NCBI RefSeq assembly: GCF_964275005.1 | Contig: NC_092693.1 | Location: forward strand, 28,263,173-28,327,172 | DNA: 64,000 nt | Direction: 5' to 3' | Source of the DNA: Diadema setosum | Taxonomy: Eukaryota; Echinodermata; Echinoidea; Diadematoida; Diadematidae | Shown: one piece after another, positions 12,018 through 22,784 of the stretch | Layout: each line of letters begins with the position of its first letter | Numbering within the stretch: the first letter of the stretch is position 1 | Notes under the pieces: generated by a model | Told to the model about the DNA's origin: nothing | What the model saw: the letters and a program-made list of their open reading frames with translations, nothing else | Databases searched by the model: none | Program-made: the position numbers and the translations under genes

Positions 12018-13945
12018 TACATACAAGAAATAGGCTTTATAAGATTTATATAAATGATTCTACTGATTCTAATTTGAGAAAATATAAGATATACCGAAAT
12101 AGATTAACAACTGTGATAAGAGCTTCACGAAAAGTATATTATTCTGATAAGTTGAGTCAAGTTAAGTCAAATATGAAGGCCACATGGAAAATTATAAATG
12201 ATTTGGTTGGGAAGAAAGAACAACAATTACCAAAAACAGACTTTAAATTAAACGATTGTATTATTGATCAGGAAAATGTAGCAGATGCATTTAATTCTTT
12301 TTTTGTTAATGTTGGTCCTAATCTGGCAAAAACATTAGATGATGTAAATGAAGATTTTTTGAAATTTTTGCCGGACCCTATTTCCTCATCGTTATTTTTA
12401 AACCCTACAAATCCCATAGAAATTATCAATATTACGAAAAAGTTGAATTCTAGTAAGGCAAGTGGATGTGACAGAATAAGCACATTAGTACTTAAACAAA
12501 TTATATATCAAATTGCTGATCCACTTACTCACATATTTAACCTTTCCATACAGTCTGGAAAATGTCCCAATTCGTTAAAAATTGCTAAGGTAAACCCAGT
12601 GTTTAAGAAAGATGATTCTTGCCAAATTAGTAATTACAGACCAATTTCTATTCTTCCTAGTATTTCCAAAATTCTTGAAAAAATGATATATGATAGGTTT
12701 TATAAATTTTTGCAAAATCATGCAGTTCTGAATTTACATCAATATGGTTTCCGAAAGAATTACTCTACAGATTTGGCATTGGTCCAGTTGTATGATCAAA
12801 TTACAAACGCAATAGCAAATAGAAAACATGTTATTGGAGTTTTTATGGATTTATCTAAGGCGTTTGATACGTTACAACATGATATTTTACTTAAAAAGTT
12901 ACAGTTTTATGGTGTCCGCGGTGTTGCACTCTCGTGGTTTAGGGATTATTTATCATGTAGACAGCAATATGTTATACATAATGACAAGTCGTCAAATTTT
13001 TTACCGATAAAATGTGGTGTGCCCCAGGGCTCAATATTAGGTCCCCTTCTCTTTTTGTTATATATCAATGATATTGTTAATTCGTCGTCTATATTATCAT
13101 TTATATTATATGCCGATGACACGAATATTCTTTATTCCCACGATAATATAGAAACGTTGGTATCTACACTTAATGCAGAGTTACCAAATGTTTCCAACTG
13201 GTTCAAGAATAATAAATTATCACTTAATATTGATAAAACAAATTATATTTATTTTAAGCATATGAAAACTCACACAGATGATCTTGTAAATAATATAAGA
13301 ATTGATAATGTATTTCTTGAACGTAAAAGTTCTATTAAGTTTTTAGGTATTTTTATTGATGAAAACCTAACCTGGAATGATCATATACGTTATGTTACAA
13401 CCTGTATTTCTAGAAATATAGGTGTTCTTTCAAAGATGAAAAGTTATCTTCCTGAACATACTCTTTTTATGCTTTACAATTCTTTAATCCTACCATATAT
13501 TATGTATTGTAATCTAGTGTGGGCTACAAGTTCAAAAACTAAACTCAACCCTATTTATTTACTGCAAAAGAAAGCCATTCGCATCTGTACTGGATCACAA
13601 TACTTAGCCCACACCAGTTCACTTTTTTATCAGTTGAAAACACTGAATATATTTGATATAAATACATTACATTCTTTGCTTTTTATGTATAAGTATTTGA
13701 ACAACTTACTTCTAAACATTTTTCACGATTTCTTTAAACTGAATTATACCGTTCATTCATATCCCACTCGTAATTCGCAAAATTTTCATTTAGTAAATCC
13801 CAGATTATTAATTGCACAAAAATCTATAAGACACAATGGACCAAATCTTTGGAATACACTCCCAGATTATGTTAAATCGTGTAAAACTTTATATTCTTTC
13901 AAGGCTAGATTGAAAACTACATTACTGTCAGATTACAATCTATGA
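12015..13945 (+). CDS. LINE reverse transcriptase (3' part of broken ORF)
   Basis: About 640 codons of reverse transcriptase and C-terminal region; the frame is open from 11990, but homology starts near 12020. Motifs include MDLSKAFDTLQH, GVPQGSILGPLLFLLYIND and the catalytic FILYADDTNIL (near 13100-13130). They are followed by SLNIDKTNYIYF and KFLGIFIDENLTWNDHI. The C-terminal region ends with the RHNGPNLWNTLP block typical of Jockey/CR1-group LINEs. The frame starts with TTG at 11990, which is not a credible initiation site. The enzyme would originally have been one protein with the upstream endonuclease. Confidence 0.85.
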
Positions 13946-14560
13946 ATATAGCATTTGAATATATATATTTTTTTGTATGATCACATTTCTTTTCCTGTAA
14001 ATTGGATTTAAAACTACAATAGATATACGCAATGTTTCTGTGTCTATCATTTCATTTCATTCTCATTATCTTCAGCATCACCACTATCACTTTCATCTTC
14101 ATTATCACATTTTTCTTCATCATTAACCTGTCAACATCATCATACATCACCATCATCATCATCATCATATTTCACGTTACTCTTATTCGTACCTATGCAC
14201 TATACATATGTAAAAAACAATGTATTTACAGTGTTTTATATTTTGTAGTATTTCTCCATTCCGCAAACAATATAATTTTTTGTGTATTATGTAGATAGGT
14301 CCCTGGGCTGCCACGTGCTCAAGCTTTTGCTTATAGTGGCAGTCCTTCTTCCGCATAATTTCTCAGATAATTATTTGGAAAATTGGTAGTACGATTTATA
14401 ATTTGTTAATGAAATTAATTTACACATCGATTTTCCTTCTTTGAATCATGTACTTGTAATCTGCTTACGATATTCCATGTGATATTACGGAAAATAATTT
14501 TGATTTATGTATGAAATTGTGTTGGAAGAAAAATAAATCAAACAAACAAACAAACAAATA

Positions 14561-14944
14561 CTACCACTACTACTACTACTTCTTCTTCTGGTTAAGTCTG
14601 CCTCCTATACAATTAACTGGAAGCTGAAGATTCTTTTAAACTATGTGTGTTCAGCATTATTTACGTCCAATCGAGTTCCAATATTTACAAGCACATAGAC
14701 AGCAAATACGAATAACAAGAGACTCGCCACTGTTATCAGCCGTCAGTCGATAACGAAAGGCTCCCACAGATGGCGCTGCAAAAGAGGACAAGGATTTCCA
14801 GCTCCTTACTCTTCTCGGAAAGAATGACTGGAACCTAGAACATAATTATTAAATACTATGAGTACTGATAAATATTTATACTTACACTCTAGGGAGAGGA
14901 ATGAATGCGATTCCGTTCTAGAGTATGGTATCTGATAGGAATGT
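14561..14944. other. Non-coding, no feature seen
   Basis: A short CTACTA/CTTCTT run sits at 14563-14590. Otherwise featureless. Confidence 0.45.
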
Positions 14945-15035
14945 GGTTCAAAGTTCAAGGTTCAAATTTATTTTCATTTCCATCAAATAATTTATTTTCA
15001 TTTCCATCAAATAATTTATTTATGCAAATTGTTGT
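14945..15035 (-). mobile_element. LINE tail fragment
   Basis: On the minus strand this reads as a GATGGAAATGAAAATAAA-type LINE end, present as two tandem copies of about 23 bases, with a final simple tail. It is directly followed by the plus-strand LINE fragment. Confidence 0.4.
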
Positions 15036-15995
15036 GCAAGAATGTTTGAGTTATTCACAAACTGAAATATCTCTTCCCAAAGCCAATATTGCATTCTCTT
15101 TATACAACTCTATTATTACCTTACTTGAATAGAGTTAGCCTGGGGGAATTGCTCAAAGACTAAAATCGATTCGTTATTTTTGATTCAGAAAAAGGCCTTG
15201 CGGACTATAAATCGTGCACACTTTTTTGATCACACTAATGAATTGTTTGTTTCAAGTAAATTGTTAAAAATTTCTGATTTGTATTTGTATCATGTTGGAA
15301 TTTTTATGTTTAAGTTGAATACTGGTGATCTCCCTAGTATATTTTCCTCAATGTTTGTTAAAAACAGTGATATCCATACTTACCCTACAAGACACAGTGA
15401 ATCCTATCAATTTTCCCCTGTTCGTACAGTTTTAGCCCTTAAGACAATTACATCGACCGGCCCTTCTTTCTGGAATGAGTTAGATTCGGTTCGGTTGCAA
15501 TCAAGTTCTTTAAGTTCCTTTGAGCAAAATCTCAAAGTCAATTTACTAAAATCCTACATTTAATTATTTTACCGTAATCACTTGAAAAATTTCTGCATAC
15601 TCAAATGATGCCTCGCTCGGATGACTTCATTAGTTTGATAAACTTGCTACTTTTCTAAGCATTGATACCATAAGTTTAATCATAAACATCATACAATACT
15701 TTGTACATTCCGTAAACTTTATAATTTTCTCGATATCTTGTATTTTTGCATGTTACGTCACTTTTGACATTGACTAAAAGCCTATATTATATTTTTGGAA
15801 CCCACATCCTACAAGCTTTGCTTTTTAGTGGGTTCCTCATATTACACGTCAATTATACGTCCTTATACATTTGTGCAATTTTGGTTCATACTGTCCATTG
15901 TGTTAAAAAAAAATTTCCATTTCAAAATCAAATGGAATATAAAACTTGTACGAAATGTGGAATATGGAACATGAATAAAAAATAATAATAATAAA
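15036..15995 (+). mobile_element. 5'-truncated LINE fragment (RT C-terminus plus 3' UTR)
   Basis: The main open part, 15180-15563 (127 codons), is the C-terminal region of a LINE reverse transcriptase: it starts IQKKALRTINRAHFFDHT and carries TYPTRHSES and STGPSFWNEL blocks. Upstream, related sequence in other frames (YNSIITL, then LAWGNCSKTKID) shows at least one frameshift near 15120. The 3' UTR has a perfect 9-bp stem (15797-15805 with 15828-15836) enclosing the shared AAGC/GCTT hairpin and ends in an (AAT)n tail at 15978-15993. Confidence 0.8.
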
Positions 15996-16445
15996 CAGAG
16001 AAAATTAAATACAATGTATAAGCAGAATACATTTGTAATAATTGCAAAAACAAATAAAAAAGTGATAATGAGCAACAAAATGAATAAAACATTGTATTTT
16101 TTACATATACATATACATAGAACAAATTGAAGGATACTATTGGAAATGGAGGGTCCTACTAAAAAGCAAAGCTTGTACAATATGGGACCCTCAGAAAAGT
16201 TTGGTTGGCTGGCTCTCGTCGACTGGGTAACCTGTTTGATATAATCCTGTGCCAAAAGATAATCAACATCATTGTTTATTTTGTACATCATAGTTAGCCT
16301 GTCATTTTCTCTGCGCTGTTGTAGAGTGGTCCAGTGAAGTTCTTGCAGCATTTTGTTGCCATTTGAGGTATCATGGTAGCGATTCAGAATGAATCTCGCA
16401 GCTTTTTCCCTGCAGATCGTTATAAAGTATACCTTGTATTTATCT
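15996..16445 (-). mobile_element. 5'-truncated LINE fragment, converging on the previous one
   Basis: On the minus strand the coding part (about 16430 down to 16200) reads AARFILNRYHD, then LHWTTLQQRRENDRLTMMYK, and the block QVTQSTRASQPN. This is the classic C-terminus of a Jockey/L2-like reverse transcriptase. The 3' UTR has a perfect 8-bp stem (16149-16156 with 16185-16192) around the shared hairpin. Its tail meets the tail of the plus-strand fragment near 15995. Confidence 0.8.
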
Positions 16446-17160
16446 GTCTATCTATTTAACTTTTCTCCAATCAGTGCGAAACATTATGCCTTTTTATGTA
16501 ATTTGTCTTACAGTTACTAGTATCTTACGATATTTATTGACTTCTAATGCCATACTTGTTATTCTCACTCTGCCTGAAAGGCTATTCTTCGTTGAGACCT
16601 TTGATAAACAACGTATAAAATGTGATATCATTGCGGAAGAAGTGCTACAATTGTAAATTTTGTGTGTTCCCAAACATGTTACCAGTTATGCATAATGAAT
16701 GCCATTTGAAGTAACATTATGCATTGAAATCAGTCCTCTTATTATTTTTTTTTTTGTTATTTAGTTATGCGATGAGCAGTCGAATGGATGGCAGCTTTGC
16801 GGTGTATTGCGGAACTTGGGCTGTTTATTCATACATATGAGAAAGTTTCTTCGGAAACTTTTCCTTCCCACAACACTTTGGACTGCTAACCAGCATCGAT
16901 GCTGCTGAGATATCTGTGCGTTGTCGTGCCAAGAGTTCCCCTTTTCACTTTCGATTGCTCAGAATGAAGATGAAATGTCAGTAGGAACATAGAAAACTTG
17001 ACTGGTAATCTTCAGTCGAGGTATACTGTGCGCAGTGCCTCTGTAACGCATCATTGGCAAATGCCTCATGGCGATCCCATTGGACGATGTAAACAAGGCA
17101 AGTGCCAAAATGTGTCTCGCCTATTCGCGTACAAGAAATTAATATTTTCTAACTCCAGGA
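16446..17160. other. Non-coding, no feature seen
   Basis: No exon or transposon end was recognised. Confidence 0.45.
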
Positions 17161-17164
17161 AGTT

Positions 17165-18345
17165 CTGTGATCCCGAATATGACACCTGACCTTGTAGTGA
17201 CCTTCAACTCCCCAAGGGACATTTACCAGCCAAGTTTGGTCACAGAGAGACATAGGGATCAAAAGTTATGAGCCATAATCGAAACGCGCCGTAAAAACTT
17301 AACGTTGGGCCCTAAAAGTTCGTTGACCCCTACCAGTGACCTTTGACCTTATGGTGACCTTCAACTCCCCAAGGGACATCTACCATCCAAGTTTGGGCTC
17401 AAACAGAAATGTATTATACATCAAAAGTTATGAGCCCTAATCAAAATGCGCCGTAAAAACTTAATATTGGGCCCTAAAAGTTCGTTGATCCCTGTCTGTG
17501 ACCTTTGACCTTGTGATGAACTTCAACTCCCCGAGGGATATCTACCATCCAACTTTGGTCACAAACAGACATGTATTATACATCAAAAGTTATGAGCCAT
17601 AATCGAAACGCACCGTAAAAACTTAAAAGCTCGGTCACACAGCGGTTTACGGCTTAATCACGGCCAAAACACGTCAAAAAGTGGTCTCCCGTGAAGCAGA
17701 CGATGTTGTTCGCGTTGATGTCGAGTTAAGACGAGCTACGGTCGATTTATAGACGTGGCAGGACGCGGGGAAAAATCGGAACGGCGTCGGACGCGGTAAA
17801 AAGTTTTGAACTGCTCAAAATTTTATTCCGCGGACAACCACGAGTGGCACACGTAATGAAGACGCGCAAAAAAAGTGAAATGCACGTGATAATCTGTGTT
17901 CCGGCAGTGATTAAAACTTGGGTAGCCGCGGTAAGACGCGAAAGTTTAGCGGTCTGTCAAGGGCACAGCACGGTCATCTGACGCGTGTTACGCGTTGATA
18001 TCACGGGAAATAGCGTGTGTTAATCGGCTTATCACTGACAAATGGATTTTTCCGCGTACATACACGTGGCTGGACGTGGTTAGCCGTGCTTAGGCAGTGC
18101 TTCAGCAGTGGAACAGCTGCCAGCGGGCGTACCCCGTACAAAGCACGGCCAAATCAAAATTGACCCAAAAATTACCACTTACGACCACGTCCACCAGATT
18201 TCCATAACTTTTTGTACGTGATTTAGACGTGGAGTGCTGTGTGACCGGGGCTTAACACTGGCCCTAAAGTTTATTGACCCCTGCCTGTGACCTTTGACCT
18301 TGATGTGTACTTCATGTTTGGTAAAATGTGTAACTTTGCATAACC
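17165..18345. repeat. ~160-bp tandem repeat with TGACCTTTGACCT sites
   Basis: About three copies of a ~160-bp unit (CTTCAACTCCCC, CATCAAAAGTTATGAGCC, CCGTAAAAACTTAA, GGGCCCTAAAAGTTCGTTGA) run from 17165 to 17622. The next unit resumes at 18256 after a transposon. The motif TGACCTTTGACCT, a direct repeat of the nuclear-receptor half site with one-base spacing, is present at 17337-17349, 17499-17511 and 18288-18300. Confidence 0.8.
17623..18255. mobile_element. TTAA DNA transposon (AAGCTCGGTCACACAGC end)
   Basis: The element is bounded by TTAA at 17623-17626 and 18252-18255, with inverted ends AAGCTCGGTCACACAGC and GCTGTGTGACCGGGGC. The interior is GC-richer than its surroundings and rich in ACGTG-like words, with no coding frame. 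It splits a tandem repeat whose other copies show the uninterrupted target ACTTAAC, confirming TTAA as target. Confidence 0.8.
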
Positions 18346-19081
18346 ACTCTTCACTCCAAGTTTGATTGAAATTGAAGTCCTCAGTAGAGAGTTATTCAAG
18401 TTTTTGTAGCGTTACGGACGGACGACGGACGGACAGACGCAGCAGGCAATCCCTTAGTCTCCCCGCACCTCCGGTTGGCTCGACAAAAACAATTCAAGAA
18501 ATGCGTGGGTGTGGTGGGATTACGTGTAGACATGTACTAGTACTTCCTTCATGAATAAAAAAAGGTTGGGGTCTAAACCAAGTGATGTAGGTCTGGAATC
18601 ACTGATTATCTTTGAATAGGTTGATAGCGTAGAGCACGTCCTCCTCTGCCAGACATCTCCTTGTTTCAAGTCGTCATGATGCATTAATGTTCTAGTTCTG
18701 TCTATAGTTATAACATGTTCCACATACAGGAGAATACTTTTTTTGCCGCTTAAGCGAAGTCTGTTAATTTATTAAACACCCACACACACACACACACACA
18801 CAAACGCACACACACACACACACACAAAACCAAACAAACAAGCAAACCCACACTGCGTACATTATACATACTCTGCCAATAAAAGTCGCTCAAATGAAAT
18901 CATGTTATCAAACTTACTGCCTTAGGCGATTCTTTCTGGACAAAACTCGTCCGGCTACACATTTACAGTAAAGCTACGGTAAATTTATTGTACATGTATG
19001 TCCTAGAGGTAGAAGGTTTTTTTTTTCTGCCCATTGTTGCTTCTTCAATTCCAATTAGTTATATATAATATCATTATACAA
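18346..19081. other. Non-coding, with microsatellite
   Basis: Starts with ACGGACGG repeats at 18412-18440, which often border the preceding repeat family. A (CA)n tract lies at 18780-18826. No exon seen. Confidence 0.5.
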
Positions 19082-19249
19082 AATGATGCACAGGATAGAG
19101 TGTGTTAGTGAAGGTGCGGCGCGCTCGAGAATATTGACAATGGTGCGACATGCACGAGGCGCAGCCGAGTGCATGTTTGCAACCGTTGTCAATACTCGAG
19201 AGTGCGCCGCACCTTCACTAACGCCACGAAATAATCCTGTGCATCATTT
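19082..19249. repeat. GC-rich imperfect palindrome
   Basis: Arms of about 60-70 bases (19082-19140 and 19180-19249) are complementary. They begin and end with ATGATGCACAGGAT and its inverse and share the core TTAGTGAAGGTGCGGCGC. The inner part contains AATATTGACAA and ATGCAC. It may be one end of, or a partner to, the element that starts at 19252. Confidence 0.7.
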
Positions 19250-19251
19250 GT

Positions 19252-19701
19252 TTTATAAAATGGGTCGAAAACTAACAGCATTATTCACGTACCTTTGTGG
19301 GTCAATACCAGTCAGCTACATGTAGCACTCGCTCAAAAGTCAAGATGTCCGAAGATGTCCCAAACATTTACGCATGTCACACTCGGAAATCCCGCACATA
19401 AGTACTGTACGTACTTATACGTACGCCACGTGTTATGAACAAGAAAGGCCGCCGGCTGTTTTGGCAGCCCGCGGCCCGATCTAGAAGTTGTTTACAGGAT
19501 TGACAGCGCGTAATAGTAGCGCGTGACGCACTTGTAACAACTGATTGAGTGCGCACTGCTAGTGTAAACATTGTGACGTGCGTCAGGCCAAGGAGGTGGA
19601 AGAGAGACTCTTCTTAGTGCATTTACTAAGAAATTAATGCACGCACACGTGACTCATTTCAGCGCTTCCAATTGGCTACATTCTTGAACCCATTTTATAA
19701 A
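19252..19701. mobile_element. Candidate MITE with TTTATAAAATGGGT ends
   Basis: TTTATAAAATGGGT at 19252-19265 and its inverse at 19688-19701 bound 450 non-coding bases. The target site duplication could be TA but is ambiguous because the termini are AT-rich. Confidence 0.45.
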
Positions 19702-19889
19702 CTATGTTACATACTCCGAGGCCGTCATCCCAGTCAAGCACACTAACTGCTTACTGGTGACTGTCTCCTCCACTTGGTACCCTAAAATACGTAAGTGTCC
19801 TTTCTTTCATGTACTTGCATACTGGATTGAATCCAATTGAATTGCTGAAACTGCACTGGTCTTACACTTGAGACACAGCGAACAGTTAC

Positions 19890-20180
19890 AGCTGTTTATT
19901 TTCATATTTCACATTACATCTGTACATAAAGGATTGTACTTAACAAAAAAGAACCAAAAATACAAACAAGCAATTTGCAAAATTCAAAATATGATATAAG
20001 GTTGGTAATTACAAGAAAGTGCATGTGTCAGCATAATTATGTACATAAAAGACAATTCTCTATAACTTGTGAAATGCGAAGGAACCGCAAAAGCAAAGCT
20101 TGTAACCGTCCATGAGTCTATAAGACAGCTATGAGTAAGTTTAGTTACCAGTGATTTTGTCACATCATCGTCAAATTGTC
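19890..20180 (-). mobile_element. LINE 3' end fragment
   Basis: On the minus strand it ends with a AATATGAAAATAAA-type tail near 19895-19910. The conserved inner hairpin AAGCTTTGCTT lies at 20091-20101, but the outer stem is decayed. No coding part. Confidence 0.45.
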
Positions 20181-20584
20181 GTTGATTTATTACATTTTTT
20201 TTTGATTTCTACAAGTAGACAAATGAAACAAACTAAAACTGAGAAACTGAAACTTATTTGTTTTCGACGATAAACGATATTGGCTTTTTCACTATGTAGA
20301 ATGCCAAATAAAGACAGTTGACACAGACTATAGGCAATGTGTTAATCTTGATAAACAAGGGTCCATTGTAAAGAAAAGTTAATAAAAGAGAACAAAACAG
20401 AACAAAAACCATGCCATCAACATTGTGAGCAAACAGAACAGCACTGGGTAAACCCTCGACTTCCTCGTCGTTTTTCCTGCCTGCCTTGATTTGATTGAGT
20501 GAAAAAAAAAATCATAATTACAATGTAATTCATATCAAACGTGAAACTGCAGCAACAACAAAATAGAGCTATAATAAGAAAAGC

Positions 20585-20995
20585 ACAAGGTCTCCACCCT
20601 CACCCTCACCTCCCCCTCCCCCCTCCCCCTCCCCCCCCCCCCCCCCTTCCTTGACCTCCGGGCCTCCAGTAAATTGAAACCACCCTTTGATCTTTCCACG
20701 AAGCACTGCGCGAGTTCGAACATAACAACTCAACTGATGACATCATTTTTCGAAAACTCAAAACGACAGCAAAGTTAAGAAATATAAATCTACAACACAA
20801 ACAACACACAAGGCCTCCACCCTTTCATCCCCCCCCCCCCCCTCCCTCCGACATACGCACACAAACACACACGCGTTCTTTGACCTCGGGCCTTCTTGAC
20901 AAAACATTGAAACCACCCCTTGCTCTTTCCGGCACAAGTTCAAAGTTCGCACATCATATGTCGCAGGCAGCCTTCCGTCACAGCAAACCTAATAT
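20585..20995. repeat. Tandem duplication, C-rich
   Basis: A unit of about 225-235 bases occurs twice, starting near 20585 and 20808. Each copy runs from ACAAGGtCTCCACCCT-like sequence through a long C-tract to TTGACCTC and then a GAAACCACCC block. Confidence 0.65.
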
Positions 20996-21099
20996 TAGAG
21001 GACATCTCTGACGCAGTTACTTCTGGGCTTCGGTCTCAAGCACTGCCAAGTTCATCTCACTTCCCTCGAACTAGATCCATGTTATGTCATCGCGCACAC

Positions 21100-21181
21100 T
21101 TCAAACAATTACACCTGCTCTTGTTGTAGAGCGAGTTGAAGGGACGGATTTGTAAGGTGTGACCACAACACCTCGACCAAG
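21100..21181 (+). other. Candidate 5' non-coding exon
   Basis: The sequence ends in a strong donor, ACCAAG followed by GTAAGT, at 21181/21182. The coding start of the discoidin gene at 25535 lies behind a good acceptor, so an upstream non-coding exon must exist; this is the best visible candidate. No TATA box or other promoter sign was identified, so this stays a guess. Confidence 0.2.
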
Positions 21182-22235
21182 GTAAGTTATAGTCTCTATG
21201 GAAGTGTTTCATAAATACGTTTTATATTTTAGTTCCGAAGTTTTTACAGAGAATCTTGCACCTTCGACGTTTGATATACAAAGCCCTATAACAAAGGACG
21301 TTGCAGAATCACATTTACCTCCTGAATTTTAAGCAATAGTCAATACATGATTGAAAGAGGATACAAAATGGGTATATACTTTCAGTACAATGTGTACTAT
21401 GTTCATGTTTGTTTGTTTGGGTTTTTTTTCTTTTGGCCCAAAGTATGGATAGCCAATAAAGTGCTGCACGACAAATCTTAATGATACAAGTTGATGAAAA
21501 AAAAAAATCTGGTAACGTCATCTTCAACGGAAAAACTTATATTATGAAATGATAAGGTAGTATTCAGAAGAAAAAAAAAACCGATTATGTAAAGAAGAAG
21601 AAGAAGAAGAAATGATAGCGAATTGTTTCTCGCATAAACATTGCACAACTGTTGAACATCTGCACACTAAAATTAAACCTTTTAGCCCCCTTTGGAGGTC
21701 TGGGTGCCATGACCAGTTTTTAAAGTAAATATTAAGATTTAAATCTTGTTTAGATACTTTGAATATTCCGGTGTGTGGACATTTAAATGAGTTTTTTCCA
21801 TAGAAATATCTCGAAAATGAGAAAGCTATTCCTGTTTGTGCTTTGTACAAATATATTCTCATGCGGAGATTGTTCAACAACAAGTGGATTTCACTGAATT
21901 GGCAAGCCTCCAGAATCAATCTTCTTTGGTTCATGCTGTTCTGTTGGAGCTCTCGTACGATTTGTCCTTGTCCCTACTAAAAGCTAACGATTTCAACAGA
22001 AGATATTCATGTTAGTCATGATGCACATGAGGAGTGAGCAGATACACACATCTAGAGTTTTGTCGCAGATTTTGGCCCTGACCGCAATATTAGATTTTTC
22101 CCCCACATAAGGTTCCTCTTTGTGCACAATAATCTCCACTGTTTGCTCACTACATCCTGTCAGTTAGTCAAGAATCAACTCAATTTTTTACAGCTATTTT
22201 TGAATGCCCCTTTAAAATGCTGGCCATAATTTTGT

Positions 22236-22272
<37 letters not shown>

Positions 22273-22784
22273 TCAGGTTTTGGTATCTGTAAAAGGCATA
22301 AACACTAAACCCATCTGGAATCTGTTGACGAACGAATGACTATCAATTGTAAGTCTTTAATCCTGCTTATGATTTGCTTTGAAACCAGTTCCTGTAGCTG
22401 TCTTTGGGATGATACGATAAAGATGCGCCAGAAATGAACTCTGCAAGACTCCAGGTGTACACGGATAATCGCAAGATTTTTCATTTACTGTTGTCTCTGT
22501 GTGAAACGGAACTAAATACTAGCAATCAATGGGCAATTGAAGACATGCCCATCTCAACCATAATGTGATTGTGATGAAGAGGTTTACCCTTCTTAATCCA
22601 TGAACACTCAAATCAGTTGATTAGATAATAGTGATGGTCTTGCAGAAATTGTTTAAATCACCAGTTGGTCATTTTGCACACTTTAATACGTTTCATTCCC
22701 CCTCCACATAATACAAGTTTCATAATAAATGAATAAGAGACGAGTTTCTACATGGTCACGTACACCAACAGATCACACAATCAA
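21182..22784. other. Non-coding, no gene recognised
   Basis: Contains a (CA)n tract at 22240-22270 and AGAAGAAG at 21594-21611. A 130-codon minus-strand frame at 21542-21934 shows no known domain. Confidence 0.45.

Larger units (their letters stand above)
10900..14560 (+). mobile_element. Nearly complete LINE (Jockey/CR1-type non-LTR retrotransposon)
   Basis: This is a non-LTR element with an APE-type endonuclease and a reverse transcriptase in one coding region, broken by one frameshift. It has a ~600-bp 3' UTR and a (CAAA)n-like tail at about 14537-14560. No separate upstream ORF1 was found, so it is either 5'-truncated or from a one-ORF family; the 5' edge is uncertain. The 3' UTR has a perfect 7-bp stem (14308-14314 with 14336-14342) around a conserved inner hairpin. 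A second, 5'-truncated copy of its 3' UTR lies inverted at 37135-37680. Only one break over ~980 codons indicates a fairly young insertion. Confidence 0.85.

Noticed and set aside
17180-17640. CRISPR-like array
   Set aside because: The ~160-bp period with degenerate units is an animal tandem repeat; there is no short identical repeat with unique spacers.
21542-21934. 130-codon minus-strand frame
   Set aside because: No motif, a serine run from AGAAGAAG repeats, and no splice support.
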